From NCBI RefSeq assembly GCF_008520265.1, contig NZ_VIQM01000076.1, forward strand, positions 27,755 through 91,754: DNA of 64,000 nucleotides, in the 5' to 3' direction. Below the pieces are notes generated by a model that saw only the letters and a list, made by a program, of their open reading frames with translations, was not told the origin of the DNA and ran no database searches. This DNA is from Sphingobacterium cavernae. GTDB taxonomy: Bacteria > Bacteroidota > Bacteroidia > Sphingobacteriales > Sphingobacteriaceae. A program made the position numbers and the translations under genes. Within the stretch, counting starts at the first letter, position 1, and each line of letters begins with the position of its first letter. Positions 1-10,178 of the stretch are shown piece after piece.

Positions 1-1
1 C

Positions 2-1291
2 GCAGACAACAAATTTGTATTGTTGAGAGACAATTTTGATGTTTGGAAAGTGTCGATCGATGGCAAATCTGCTATTCAATTGACAGATAATTGGAAGAAC
101 CAAAAGCTATTGACTACAAATCTCAATTATATCTATACTGACGATGATTTCATTGATCTAAAAAAAGACCAGTATTTCAATTTGTACAATCACGCCACTA
201 AACAAAAAGGTGTGGCTTTATTACCTGCGAATGGTAAGAGATTGGAAATTTTGAAATTGGATGACATCAACTTTGGAGGCATTCGTAAACCAAAAAACAG
301 CTCAAACTTATTCTACACAATCGAAAAATCGAATGTTGCTCCTGATATTTTTGTGTCAACAGATAAAAATTTAGCGCAAGAAAAAGTTTTGACTAATAAC
401 ACGATTGATAAGCAAAAAGATGTACTATCTGCTGGATCGAAGCTCATTTCCTATGTTTCGGCACATGGCGATACGTTAGAGGCAACATTGTATTTGCCTG
501 CTAACTATGTAGAAGGTCAATCTTATCCGACGATTACCTATATCTACGAGCGTCTGACAGAAGAGAAAAATAACTATTCGCAACCAGCTTATCCAGGTGG
601 TGGTTTTAATCGTGCGATGTATACCAATAATGGTTATGCGGTATTGATGCCAGATATTAAATACAAATTGAATGATCCGGGTATGTCGGCAGTAGCATGT
701 GTCGTTCCGGCTGTAAAGGCTGCAATTGCATCTGGGATTGTAGATGAGAAAAATGTAGCAATCCACGGTCACTCATGGGGTGGATACCAAACATCATTCC
801 TTATCACACAAACTGATATATTCAAAGCTGCAGTTGCGGGCGCACCATTGACCAATATGATTTCAATGTATTCTTTAATTTATTGGAATACAGGCTCATC
901 AAATCAGAGTATCTTTGAATCTAGCCAAGGTCGTCTGACAACAGGCTATTGGGACAATTGGGATGCTTATGTACGTAATTCGCCTATATACCATATCGAA
1001 AAAGTGAATACGCCATTAATCATCATGCACAATGACAAAGATGGAGCTGTAGATTACACACAAGGCGTGGAATATTACAACAGTTTGCGTCGTCTCAACA
1101 AACCAGTGGTTATGCTAACTTACAATGGCGAAAATCATGGTCTAGTGAAAGAGGTTAACCGAAAAGATTATGCAGTACGCATGATGGAATATTTTGATTA
1201 TTACCTTAAAGGCAAACCAGCACCGGATTGGTGGGCAAAAGGAATTGATTTTATTGATTTACCTAAACACTTAGAAGATCGCGCATTTTAA
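2..1291 (+). CDS. S9 family (prolyl oligopeptidase) serine peptidase, 5'-truncated by window edge
   Basis: The reading frame is open from base 2, so the true start lies upstream and about 430 C-terminal residues are visible. The segment covers the end of an N-terminal beta-propeller and a full alpha/beta-hydrolase domain. The nucleophile motif GHSWGG fits the GxSxGG pattern of S9 peptidases. The expected Asp lies in MHNDKDGAVDY and the His in NGENHGL. Relatives in Bacteroidota are usually 800-950 residues, secreted to the periplasm, and cleave oligopeptides. A TTG at base 20 is available as a start but would leave half a protein, so I treat the gene as cut by the window. A terminator follows the stop. 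The exact substrate cannot be told. Confidence 0.88.
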   Translation, partial: ADNKFVLLRDNFDVWKVSIDGKSAIQLTDNWKNQKLLTTNLNYIYTDDDFIDLKKDQYFNLYNHATKQKGVALLPANGKRLEILKLDDINFGGIRKPKNSSNLFYTIEKSNVAPDIFVSTDKNLAQEKVLTNNTIDKQKDVLSAGSKLISYVSAHGDTLEATLYLPANYVEGQSYPTITYIYERLTEEKNNYSQPAYPGGGFNRAMYTNNGYAVLMPDIKYKLNDPGMSAVACVVPAVKAAIASGIVDEKNVAIHGHSWGGYQTSFLITQTDIFKAAVAGAPLTNMISMYSLIYWNTGSSNQSIFESSQGRLTTGYWDNWDAYVRNSPIYHIEKVNTPLIIMHNDKDGAVDYTQGVEYYNSLRRLNKPVVMLTYNGENHGLVKEVNRKDYAVRMMEYFDYYLKGKPAPDWWAKGIDFIDLPKHLEDRAF

Positions 1292-1293
1292 AA

Positions 1294-1330
1294 TTAAAAG
1301 CTAGTCAACTGACTAGCTTTTAATTTTTTA
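1294..1330 (+). terminator. Rho-independent terminator after the S9 peptidase gene
   Basis: Perfect inverted repeat with arms 1294-1307 and 1310-1323 around the core AAAAGCTAGTCA, followed by a T-rich tract. It begins just past the stop codon. Confidence 0.8.
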
Positions 1331-1472
1331 GTATATTAGATATTGAAAAACAAAAAGAACATTTACCATAACATGGATTTAATTTTGGCTTTTCCGCATT
1401 AAATAGTAAACATTTCAACTATTTTTATGTTATTATTTCAGTGTTAACATTATTAAGTAGATAAACTCAGGT

Positions 1473-4400
1473 TTGAATAGATTTACCCGTGTCGCTGTTC
1501 GTATTTTCCTTTGGATAATAGGTTCAATAATAGCCCTATTGCTCTTGGTCGTATTTTTAATACGCCTGCCTGCTGTACAAAATTATATAGCAGGAAAAGT
1601 ATCAACCTACCTAGAAAACAAAATTGGAACTCCAGTAAATATTGGCTACGTGAATATAACTTTCCCGAAAATGTTGGTATTGGAGAATGTGTATTTCGAA
1701 GATCAATCGCGCGATACCTTGATCGCTGGCGAAAAGATCAAAGTGGACATCGATATGTTTAAGATTTTCAAAAACACAATCGAAGTTCAAGAAATACAAC
1801 TAGCTGGTATTACTTCTAAAATAAAGCGTACTGCCCCTGATGGGAATTTTAATTTTGATTATATCGTAAGAGCTTTTGCTTCGGAAGAAGAAAGTACGCC
1901 TACAGCTACAGATACGACTTCCGCATTGATCTTTAAATTAGACAAAGTTGGTTTAGAGCGCATTCATTTTGTGTACAATGATGATATGATTGGTACTTCA
2001 GCCGATATACGATTGAATAAATTGGATACGCGGGTGAAAACTTTTGATTTGGCAAACAACATGACTTTTGATTTGCCAAATATTAATATTGATGGTTTGT
2101 CGGCTATTGTTAAGCAATGGGCGCCAGCAACCGAAAGCAAAGAAGTAAAAGCGGAAGATTTTGGTATTACAGATGCGTCTGTTAACGAAACGTCTCTCCT
2201 ACCAAATCTAGGAACAGAAACCATCACATTGAAAAACATTTTTGTCAAATATGACGATGCATCTTCTGCGATGAAAACACAATTTGACATTAAAAACCTT
2301 TCTGCGAATGTTGACCAAATTGATTTAAACAAAGAAATAGTCAATCTCAAAGAAGTTATTTTAAATCAATCTGATTCGTATGTTGTCTTTGATAAATTTA
2401 CTAAAGTCAAAGAAACGGCAGACACAGCTTCTGCTCCTGTTAATTGGATAGTATCAGTAGATAAAATTGCTGTAGACAAAACGAATTTCTTATTCCGTGA
2501 CGACAATCAAGCGCGAATGAAGGGCTTTGATTATAGCAATATAGGGATTAAAGATCTCGCAGGAGCAATTAAAGGTATTTACTACTCCAATGATTCCATT
2601 TCAGGTTCTGTTCAAAATTTAACAGCAAAAGATCATTCCGGCTTGTATTTAAAACAAATGAAAGGTGATTTTGTGTACGGAAACACTGGCGCAGTTATTG
2701 AGAATCTGCTAGTTCAAACCCCTAAAACAATCATTCAGGATTATATCAAAGTTTCCTATCCTTCGTTGGACGCTGTATCTAAATATCCACACCTTGTCAC
2801 AATTGATGCGCGCATCAAAAAAACGCAAATCGATATGACGGATATCAAATTCTTTGCGCCAGATCTAGAGCAAATGGATGTGATGAAACCATTGATGACA
2901 CGTAAATTCTACATTGATGGTCGTGTGGTAGGACGTTTAGATGATTTAACTATCCCAAATTTGGAATTCAAAACTTTAGATAAAACACACATCATTGCGT
3001 CAGCTAAGATCAAAGGTTTGCCAAATACAGATAAGCTTAACATCGATTTAAATCTTAAAAAATTAACTACAGGCAAAGCAGATTTGGATCGATTAGTGGC
3101 AAAATCCTTGTTGCCAAAAGATATGACGATTGAATATCCAAATTCAATATCATTGACAGGTACATTTAAAGGTGGAATGAGTGGATTTGACGCCAATATG
3201 AAACTTGTCACTGATAAAGGGAATGCCGCTGTGAATGGTTATCTCAATATGGCTGGACGAGACACCACATACGATGCACAAGTTTCTATTGATAATTTCA
3301 ATTTAGGTCATCTTTTAAAACAAGATTCTGTATTGGGTATTATCTCCGCTGATGCACAAGTAAAAGGTAAAGGATTAAATCCCAAAACCATGGCTGCTGA
3401 CGTCAAAGGTACCATCAATCGTTTTGATGCGATGGGTTATGCTTATCATGACATCAATTTGGACTTGATGGCGCAAAGTGGCGATATTGCTGGCTCTATA
3501 AACAGTACCGATCCGAATATTCGTTTTCAAGCCAATCTTGCAGCCGATATGCGGGATACATATCCTAAGGTAAAGATGAATATGATGATCGACTCCGTCA
3601 ATTTGCAAAATCTAAAATTGATGGATCAAAATTTCCGTTATCACGGTAAAATCGACGCCGACTTTGAAACTGCAGATTTAAATTATTTGAATGGAAGACT
3701 TCATGTTTCTCAGTCTTCTATTGCATACAATGAAGAACGTTATGCCTTAGATACCATCTCCTTGATTGCACGAGCAGATACTTCGCGCAATATGTTGATG
3801 TTACGCTCAGAATTTTTACGTGCCCATTTAGTCGGAAAATATAAACTGACTGAACTGGGAGCATCCATGCAAGACGTTGTAAGAGTTTATTATAACCCGA
3901 ATAATGAGCCACCAAAAGAATTGAAATACGATGCACAGAATTTTGAGTTTTCTGCTACTTTAAATTATTCTCGATTCTTAAAAGATTTCTTCCCTGACAT
4001 TCAGAAAATGAGTGATATCACCTTGGATGGTACATTCAACAGTCAGCAAAAAAGCATAATGGCAAAACTCTTGGCGCCTAGTATTATTTACGGCGGTATT
4101 GAGGTTGATCGTTTGGGTATGGATTTTATCACGGTCGATAGTACATTGTATTATTCTGCGCTAATTGACAAGATAAAAGTCAATCAAATTGAGCTGAAAA
4201 ACACCACTTTAAGTGGACAAGCCGTTGAAAATAATTTAGATTTTGGGCTTTGGATAAAAGATAAGCAAGATAAAGATCGTTACCATTTGGGTGCACGAAT
4301 GGCCGTAGATCAAGGAAATTACCTATTGAGTCTGTTGGAAGACGGCTTAATGTTGAATTACGATACATGGCAAACTTCTCCAAGCAATCAGTTGAGCTTT

Positions 4401-6758
4401 GGAAAAGATGGAATTCGAGCACATGAATTTGTGTTGAATAATAATGGTCAAGAGCTGCGTATACAATCCCAAGATTCTACATTGAATGCACCAATTGATG
4501 TGACTTTTAACAATTTCCGTATTGAGACCTTGACAGAAATTTTAGAGTCAGATACGTGGAATGTTGGCGGTGGAATCAACGGTGCGGCGACAATTTCTCG
4601 TCTGGATGCAAAACCTGTTTTCGTATCGGATTTGGAAATCAACAAATTCTATTTTGGACAAGATACTGTTGGAAATATTTTAGTGAATGTACACAACCAA
4701 CAAGAAAACACTTTCTCGGCGGATGTTCGTATCACAGATAATGGCAATGATGTGCAATTATTGGGTGAATACATTGCTCCTCCTAATGGCACTCCGACAT
4801 TCAATGCAAAATTGAATTTAGCTCCACTAAAAATGAAAACTATCCAAGCATTTAGCATGGGTTATCTAAAAAATAGTGAAGGCGATTTAACTGGTATGCT
4901 GGACATTTCCGGTAATTTGGATGCACCAAAAATCAATGGTGATCTAACATTCAATAAAGCCAGACTAAATGTTGCGATGCTAAACGCTGACTTTTTGATG
5001 GACAATCATAAGATCAGTTTCACGAATCAAGGTCTTCAATTTAGACAATTCTTGTTGAAAGATGGAAAAGGAAACGAAGCCAAATTGAATGGTACGATAC
5101 TCACTAAAAACTATACAGACTTCGATTTCAATTTGAATTTGACAACGAATAATTTCGCTGTCGTAAATTCTACGCGTGAAGACAACGATTTGTTTTACGG
5201 CAAACTGTATGCGACATCAAACATCCGTATTCGTGGAAATATTGACAAGCCAGTAATCGACGGAAATGTGTCTGCCAACGAAAACACAGATTTTGTTTTC
5301 ATTGTGCCAAATGAAAACCCTGGTATCGCCGAGCGAGATGGCGTTGTGAAATTCGTAGATAAAAGTGATACAGTGCGCAATAATGTATTCGCGAAGTTAG
5401 ATTCGATGACTACCGCAACACGTCTTACAGGTATGGATTTATCCCTCAACCTAAGTACAGATCGAGATGCCAAATTCAAAATAATTATCGATGAAGGCTC
5501 GCAAGACGCCTTGAATATTCAAGGTCTTGCGGAATTGACTACTACAATTGACGCCAGCGAAAAAATCACCATGTCCGGGACTTTCACTGTTGAAGACGGA
5601 AATTACTCTTTCAGTTTTGGTCCGATTAAAAAAGAATTTGATTTCCAAAAAGGAAGTACAATTACATGGAATGGAGATCCGCTAGATGCTAGACTAGATA
5701 TTACAGCCTTGTACAAAGGTCGCTTCCCTACGCTAGATTTGGTAGCCAACCAAATTGGAACAGAAAGTGGTAACTTGTACAAACAACGTATTCCTTTTGA
5801 TGTAAAATTGATTTTGACTGGCGAATTATTCAAGCCACAGATCGCATTTGACATTGATCTTGACGAGAATAACGCGATAGTTTCGCAAGATGTCGTATCA
5901 AAAGTTAATAATGCTTTGGTTGCATTGCGTGATGATCCAGCAGAATTGAATAAACAGGTATTCTCGTTAATCATCATGGGAAGATTTATGTCAGCAAATC
6001 CATTCGAAAGTTTGTCTGGTGGTGGCGGTGTGGAAGGCATCGCGCGTAGCTCAGTAAGTTCGTTCTTGACTGGTCAATTGAATAATTTGGCTTCCAACTT
6101 GATACAGGGAGTTGAGCTAGACTTCAATTTGCAATCCGAACAAGATTACCTTTCTGGATCTGCACAAAATAGAACGGATTTGAACATCGGCGTTTCCAAA
6201 ATGCTATTTGATGACCGCTTAAAAATTACGATTGGCTCGAACTTCGAAGTCGAAGGAAAAACCCGTCCAGGCGAGAAACCGAATAATATTGCAGGTGATA
6301 TTTCTTTGGATTATCAATTATCAAAAGATGGTCGATACTTCGCCCGAGTCTACCGTAAAAACCAGTATCAAGCCACTTTGCAAGGACAATTCGTGGAAAC
6401 AGGTATTGGTTTCATTATCAACATGAGCTACAATCAATTCAAGGAACTATTTATGAATGAAAAAGCTTTGGCAGCCTATGCAGACCCTAATAATAGCAGT
6501 TTCCGCAGAAGATTTAATGTAGAACGAATGGAAATCGATTCAGCTTATCGTGATAGTGTACGTTTGGTCATTCGCGATAGCATGATGACACATAATCCAG
6601 CATATCGCAAACGTGTAGAAGAACAACAAAAGAAAGAAGAATTGAATAGAATCCAACGTGATTCTACCGAAAATGAGAAAGATACGACAGACGTTAAGTC
6701 CATCAAAGACACAGCTATTCGCAACGAAGATGAGGAAAGGAGATCGAATGAAAAGTAA
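1473..6758 (+). CDS. tamB: TamB-type translocation/assembly module protein (DUF490, AsmA-like)
   Basis: Protein of 1761 residues with an N-terminal membrane anchor at about residues 8-30, a very long region of repetitive beta-strand character typical of AsmA/TamB chorein-like grooves, and a C-terminal DUF490/TamB domain from roughly residue 1150 to 1650. The tail after about residue 1690 is highly charged. TamB proteins bridge inner and outer membrane and are linked to outer-membrane protein assembly and lipid transport. An in-frame TAG at 1458-1460 and the lack of an upstream ATG make TTG at 1473 the best start. The stop overlaps the next gene, a TamA/BamA-type barrel, by 11 bp, which supports the assignment and suggests translational coupling. 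The symbol is by family and context, not by close sequence match. Confidence 0.88.
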   Translation: MNRFTRVAVRIFLWIIGSIIALLLLVVFLIRLPAVQNYIAGKVSTYLENKIGTPVNIGYVNITFPKMLVLENVYFEDQSRDTLIAGEKIKVDIDMFKIFKNTIEVQEIQLAGITSKIKRTAPDGNFNFDYIVRAFASEEESTPTATDTTSALIFKLDKVGLERIHFVYNDDMIGTSADIRLNKLDTRVKTFDLANNMTFDLPNINIDGLSAIVKQWAPATESKEVKAEDFGITDASVNETSLLPNLGTETITLKNIFVKYDDASSAMKTQFDIKNLSANVDQIDLNKEIVNLKEVILNQSDSYVVFDKFTKVKETADTASAPVNWIVSVDKIAVDKTNFLFRDDNQARMKGFDYSNIGIKDLAGAIKGIYYSNDSISGSVQNLTAKDHSGLYLKQMKGDFVYGNTGAVIENLLVQTPKTIIQDYIKVSYPSLDAVSKYPHLVTIDARIKKTQIDMTDIKFFAPDLEQMDVMKPLMTRKFYIDGRVVGRLDDLTIPNLEFKTLDKTHIIASAKIKGLPNTDKLNIDLNLKKLTTGKADLDRLVAKSLLPKDMTIEYPNSISLTGTFKGGMSGFDANMKLVTDKGNAAVNGYLNMAGRDTTYDAQVSIDNFNLGHLLKQDSVLGIISADAQVKGKGLNPKTMAADVKGTINRFDAMGYAYHDINLDLMAQSGDIAGSINSTDPNIRFQANLAADMRDTYPKVKMNMMIDSVNLQNLKLMDQNFRYHGKIDADFETADLNYLNGRLHVSQSSIAYNEERYALDTISLIARADTSRNMLMLRSEFLRAHLVGKYKLTELGASMQDVVRVYYNPNNEPPKELKYDAQNFEFSATLNYSRFLKDFFPDIQKMSDITLDGTFNSQQKSIMAKLLAPSIIYGGIEVDRLGMDFITVDSTLYYSALIDKIKVNQIELKNTTLSGQAVENNLDFGLWIKDKQDKDRYHLGARMAVDQGNYLLSLLEDGLMLNYDTWQTSPSNQLSFGKDGIRAHEFVLNNNGQELRIQSQDSTLNAPIDVTFNNFRIETLTEILESDTWNVGGGINGAATISRLDAKPVFVSDLEINKFYFGQDTVGNILVNVHNQQENTFSADVRITDNGNDVQLLGEYIAPPNGTPTFNAKLNLAPLKMKTIQAFSMGYLKNSEGDLTGMLDISGNLDAPKINGDLTFNKARLNVAMLNADFLMDNHKISFTNQGLQFRQFLLKDGKGNEAKLNGTILTKNYTDFDFNLNLTTNNFAVVNSTREDNDLFYGKLYATSNIRIRGNIDKPVIDGNVSANENTDFVFIVPNENPGIAERDGVVKFVDKSDTVRNNVFAKLDSMTTATRLTGMDLSLNLSTDRDAKFKIIIDEGSQDALNIQGLAELTTTIDASEKITMSGTFTVEDGNYSFSFGPIKKEFDFQKGSTITWNGDPLDARLDITALYKGRFPTLDLVANQIGTESGNLYKQRIPFDVKLILTGELFKPQIAFDIDLDENNAIVSQDVVSKVNNALVALRDDPAELNKQVFSLIIMGRFMSANPFESLSGGGGVEGIARSSVSSFLTGQLNNLASNLIQGVELDFNLQSEQDYLSGSAQNRTDLNIGVSKMLFDDRLKITIGSNFEVEGKTRPGEKPNNIAGDISLDYQLSKDGRYFARVYRKNQYQATLQGQFVETGIGFIINMSYNQFKELFMNEKALAAYADPNNSSFRRRFNVERMEIDSAYRDSVRLVIRDSMMTHNPAYRKRVEEQQKKEELNRIQRDSTENEKDTTDVKSIKDTAIRNEDEERRSNEK
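6736..6742 (+). promoter_or_regulatory. Shine-Dalgarno sequence inside tamB, for tamA
   Basis: AAAGGAG lies five bases upstream of the ATG at 6748. Such a strong ribosome-binding site is rare in this window, and it decides the tamA start over the upstream TTG at 6658. Confidence 0.7.
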
Positions 6759-9075
6759 AAGAATTGGCATTGCACTATTAAGCACATTGTGCTTGTATAT
6801 GATTTCTTGTAGTACAACGAAACATCTTCCAGAAGGTGAGAAATTGTATGTAGAAGGTGATGTCAAGCTGGAAATGGACAGCAATGTAAATGCTGAACGC
6901 AAGCAACTCTTTGAAGAACATTTGGAAGGAATGCTGATGCCAAAGCCAAATAAAAAAGCTTTTGGCGCAAAATGGAAACTGATGATGTGGAATGCTGGTG
7001 GTGGTTATGACACGACGAATAATTTCTTCCAGCGTTGGTTGAAAAAACGGGGTGAAGAGCCGGTGCTCCTAAGTGATGTTAATCGCGAATACAATGAGAA
7101 TTTACTCCGAAACCGTATGGAAAATTTGGGTTTCTTCAATGCAACTGTTAGTTCAGATACGAGTATTGATGGAAAAACAGCCAAAGTTATCTACACAGGA
7201 ATTCCGCGTAAAATCTATCGTATAGACACAGTAGTGTTTGAAATTGATTCTGCAAGCAATATTGGAAAAGATATAGCGTCTACAAAGTCCGAATCCCTTC
7301 TTAAAAAGGGTTCAAACTACAATTTGGATGTAATTCTGAATGAGCGCGATCGTATTGACAATGATTTGAAAAATAAAGGATATTACTATTTTAATCCAGA
7401 TAATATTTTGGTAGAAGTAGATAGTACCGAAGGCGATCATAAGGTAGATATGTTTCTAACTATTAAACCTGAAACTTCCGCTCAAGCAAAAAAACCACAA
7501 AAAATTGGCGATATTTTTATCTACCCCAATTATACATTGACCTCACAAGGGTATAGCAGAAGACCAAATACGGAGTATATGGAGCTATTCAATGATAATT
7601 ATTATATCATTGATAGACAGAATACATTCAGAAAAAAAGTATTAGCTAATCATATTTTCTTTCAAAAAGGTCAAGTTTACAATAGACACGATCACAATCT
7701 TACGATTAATCATTTGGTAAATCTTAATGCATTTAAATTCGTCAAGAATAGCTTTGAGCCAAATCCAGATTCAGCAAACACATTGGATGTATATTATCAT
7801 TTGACGCCATTACCAAAGAAATCATTACGTTTTGAGTTGTTGGCAAAAACCGCTACGGTCTATAATGGTTCGGAGGCGAATGTAACCTGGACACTGCGTA
7901 ATGCCTTCAAAGGTGCTGAAACCGTTTCTGTAAATGTATTTGGCGGGTATGAGACACAAACAGGTGGTAATGTTAACTTAAATTCTTCGTATTACCGCTA
8001 TGGTGCTGAAATGGCTATTACTTGGCCGAGGCTTTTGTCACCTTATAAATGGACGCCCGGTAGACGTTTTATTCCCAAAACTTATTTAAAATTTGGCTAT
8101 GAGTTTTTGAATCGTCGTACGGCTTATACCTTAAATTCATCGAGTTTGAACTATGGTTATATGTGGAAAGAAAATGAGCAAAAACAACATGACTTAACTT
8201 TAGCAGAAATTATCTACGTACAACCTCGCAATATTTCCGAAGCCTATCAAGCGCAAATGGATACCGTTCCTACGTTGCGCCGTATTGTAGAACCTCAATT
8301 TTCTTTCGGTCCAAATTATACGTATACCTTTACAAACACTATGGAGGAGTCTAGAACAAATACATTTTATTTCAAAGGTGGGATGAATTTGTCTGGAAAT
8401 GTATTGGGGTTGATTCAGGGTGCAAGCTATAAAAATGACAATCAGAAAGAATTATTCGGAACCATATACAGTCAATTTGTGAAGATTGAAGCCGATGGTC
8501 GCCATTATTGGAAATTGGGTCAGCATGCACAATTGGCATCTCGCATAATGTTAGGAATGAGTTATTCCTATGGTAATTCGCGTTCACTGCCCTACTTGAA
8601 GCAATTCTATTCGGGTGGACCGAATGGATTACGAGCATTTCGTGCTAGAGCTGTAGGACCTGGTTCTGCCCTTCCAGAAAATTTGGGTGAAGATAATTTC
8701 TTTGCGGATCAAACTGGTGATTACAAATTGGAACTAAATACCGAATACCGCAACCGTATAGTTGACTTCGGTGTTGGAATTCTGAATTGGGCTGCCTTTG
8801 TTGATGCTGGTAATGTCTGGTTGCAAAATAGAGATGACGGCAAGTTGGGCGGAAAATTATCGAAAGAATTTTTGTCTGAATTGGCAGTTGGCGCTGGTGC
8901 TGGTTTACGTTTTGATTTTACATTTTTAGTTCTTCGGACAGATTTAGCAATTCCAGTTCGCGTACCTTACTACCCAAAAAATGACCGTTGGGTCATCAAG
9001 GATATTGACTTCAAAAATTCACAGTGGAGGCGTGATAATTTGGTCTTCAACTTAGCAATAGGATATCCTTTCTAG
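6748..9075 (+). CDS. tamA: TamA/BamA-family outer-membrane barrel lipoprotein
   Basis: Read from ATG 6748 the protein has 775 residues and begins with a lipoprotein signal: KR-rich start, hydrophobic core and MISC, with the Cys at residue 21, then STTKHLPEGEKLY, a sequence typical of Bacteroidota TamA-like proteins. POTRA-type segments fill roughly residues 80-360 and a 16-strand Omp85 barrel the C-terminal half, ending in FNLAIGYPF with a terminal aromatic residue. The family inserts proteins into the outer membrane and works with TamB, encoded immediately upstream. The open frame continues upstream to 6658 but that part lies inside tamB and lacks signal-peptide character. Confidence 0.88.
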   Translation: MKSKRIGIALLSTLCLYMISCSTTKHLPEGEKLYVEGDVKLEMDSNVNAERKQLFEEHLEGMLMPKPNKKAFGAKWKLMMWNAGGGYDTTNNFFQRWLKKRGEEPVLLSDVNREYNENLLRNRMENLGFFNATVSSDTSIDGKTAKVIYTGIPRKIYRIDTVVFEIDSASNIGKDIASTKSESLLKKGSNYNLDVILNERDRIDNDLKNKGYYYFNPDNILVEVDSTEGDHKVDMFLTIKPETSAQAKKPQKIGDIFIYPNYTLTSQGYSRRPNTEYMELFNDNYYIIDRQNTFRKKVLANHIFFQKGQVYNRHDHNLTINHLVNLNAFKFVKNSFEPNPDSANTLDVYYHLTPLPKKSLRFELLAKTATVYNGSEANVTWTLRNAFKGAETVSVNVFGGYETQTGGNVNLNSSYYRYGAEMAITWPRLLSPYKWTPGRRFIPKTYLKFGYEFLNRRTAYTLNSSSLNYGYMWKENEQKQHDLTLAEIIYVQPRNISEAYQAQMDTVPTLRRIVEPQFSFGPNYTYTFTNTMEESRTNTFYFKGGMNLSGNVLGLIQGASYKNDNQKELFGTIYSQFVKIEADGRHYWKLGQHAQLASRIMLGMSYSYGNSRSLPYLKQFYSGGPNGLRAFRARAVGPGSALPENLGEDNFFADQTGDYKLELNTEYRNRIVDFGVGILNWAAFVDAGNVWLQNRDDGKLGGKLSKEFLSELAVGAGAGLRFDFTFLVLRTDLAIPVRVPYYPKNDRWVIKDIDFKNSQWRRDNLVFNLAIGYPF

Positions 9076-9096
9076 CCAGAAAGGATATTTTATTTT
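9063..9096 (+). terminator. Rho-independent terminator overlapping the tamA stop
   Basis: Arms 9063-9073 and 9078-9088 (ATATCCTTTCT and its complement) form a perfect 11-bp stem with loop AGCC, followed by TTTATTTTA. The stop codon is within the left arm. Confidence 0.75.
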
Positions 9097-9162
9097 AAGG
9101 CATTCTTCATTAAGTGATTGATATTAACTATATTTAATCAACACAAATAATCCTCTTTAAAC

Positions 9163-10101
9163 ATGAAAATAACGGTCATTGGAGCGGGTGCTGTAGGTGC
9201 TACCACTGCAGACAACATTGCTAGAAAAAATTTTGCTGAAGAAGTCATTTTATTGGATATCAAAGAAGGTTTTGCGGAAGGTAAAGCACAGGATATGATG
9301 CAAACTGCCGCCTTATTAGGTTACGATACCAAAATAAAAGGTGTAACAAATGATTACTTGCAGACAGCGGGTTCGAGTATTGCAGTTATTACTTCCGGTA
9401 TTCCACGAAAACCAGGTATGACTCGTGAAGAATTGATCGGCACCAATGCCAATATCGTAAAGGGTGTAGTGGAAAATCTTGTGAAATATTCTCCAGAGAT
9501 TATTATAATCGTTGTATCGAATCCTATGGATACGATGACATATTTAGCCTTAAAATCTTCTGGTCTTCCAAAAAATAGAATTATAGGTATGGGCGGAGCA
9601 TTAGACTCTTCACGCTTCAAGTATCAATTGGCAAATAAACTCAATGCTTCTCCAGCGGACTTAAATGCAATTGTAATTGGTGGACATGGCGATACGACAA
9701 TGATTCCATTGATTAATAAAGCTACTTGGAACAGTATTCCAGTAAAAGAATTTCTTGATGAAGATGAGAAAAATGAAATAGTACAAAAAACAATGGTCGG
9801 TGGTGCGACATTGACGGCATTAATTGGCACATCAGCTTGGTATGCACCTGGTGCTGCCACAGCAGCTATGGTCGAAAGTATTGCGCTCAATCAAAATAAA
9901 CTCTTTACTGCTTCAGTTTATTTAGAAGGTGAATTGGATGAAAACGATATCTGTATCGGTCTACCTGTGATCATAAATAAAAATGGTTGGGATAAAGTTG
10001 TTCCTATTCAATTAGATGAGGATGAAAAAGCAAAATTCAAAGCTAGCGCAACCGCTGTTCGTGCAATGAATGCTGTTTTATCAGAAAGCAATATTATCTA
10101 A
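9163..10101 (+). CDS. mdh: NAD-dependent malate dehydrogenase (LDH-like type)
   Basis: The 312-residue protein has the normal family length. The Rossmann motif GAGAVGATTADN opens it, with an Asp at residue 32 that favours NAD. The substrate loop carries Arg82 and Arg88 (GIPRKPGMTREE), the catalytic pair is Asp148 (GALDSSR, with Arg151) and His175 (GGHGDTTM). It oxidises malate to oxaloacetate in the cytoplasmic TCA cycle. Arg82 in the PRKPGM loop points to malate rather than lactate. It is monocistronic, between terminators at 9063 and 10131. Confidence 0.95.
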   Translation: MKITVIGAGAVGATTADNIARKNFAEEVILLDIKEGFAEGKAQDMMQTAALLGYDTKIKGVTNDYLQTAGSSIAVITSGIPRKPGMTREELIGTNANIVKGVVENLVKYSPEIIIIVVSNPMDTMTYLALKSSGLPKNRIIGMGGALDSSRFKYQLANKLNASPADLNAIVIGGHGDTTMIPLINKATWNSIPVKEFLDEDEKNEIVQKTMVGGATLTALIGTSAWYAPGAATAAMVESIALNQNKLFTASVYLEGELDENDICIGLPVIINKNGWDKVVPIQLDEDEKAKFKASATAVRAMNAVLSESNII

Positions 10102-10130
10102 ATTGATTAACAAACTTTCTATTATATTTG

Positions 10131-10161
10131 AGAGGACTTACATCAGTCCTCTTTTTATTTA
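10131..10161 (+). terminator. Terminator after mdh
   Basis: AGAGGACT (10131-10138), loop TACATC, AGTCCTCT (10145-10152), then TTTTATTT. It lies upstream of the ATG of the next gene and argues against a start at TTG 10128. Confidence 0.85.
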
Positions 10162-10178
10162 TTTGCAAAAGACATTAC

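Noticed and set aside
1611..6040. Several open frames antisense to tamB
   Set aside because: They are low in coding character, have no family resemblance and are fully covered by the tamB frame; they are shadows of its codon pattern.
6658..6747. Longer N-terminus for the TamA-type protein from an upstream TTG
   Set aside because: The extension lies inside tamB in another frame and lacks signal-peptide character; ATG 6748 has a strong ribosome-binding site and opens a lipoprotein signal.
10128..10178. Start of the retropepsin-like gene at TTG 10128
   Set aside because: The stretch is the terminator hairpin of mdh; ATG 10179 leads straight into the conserved fold.
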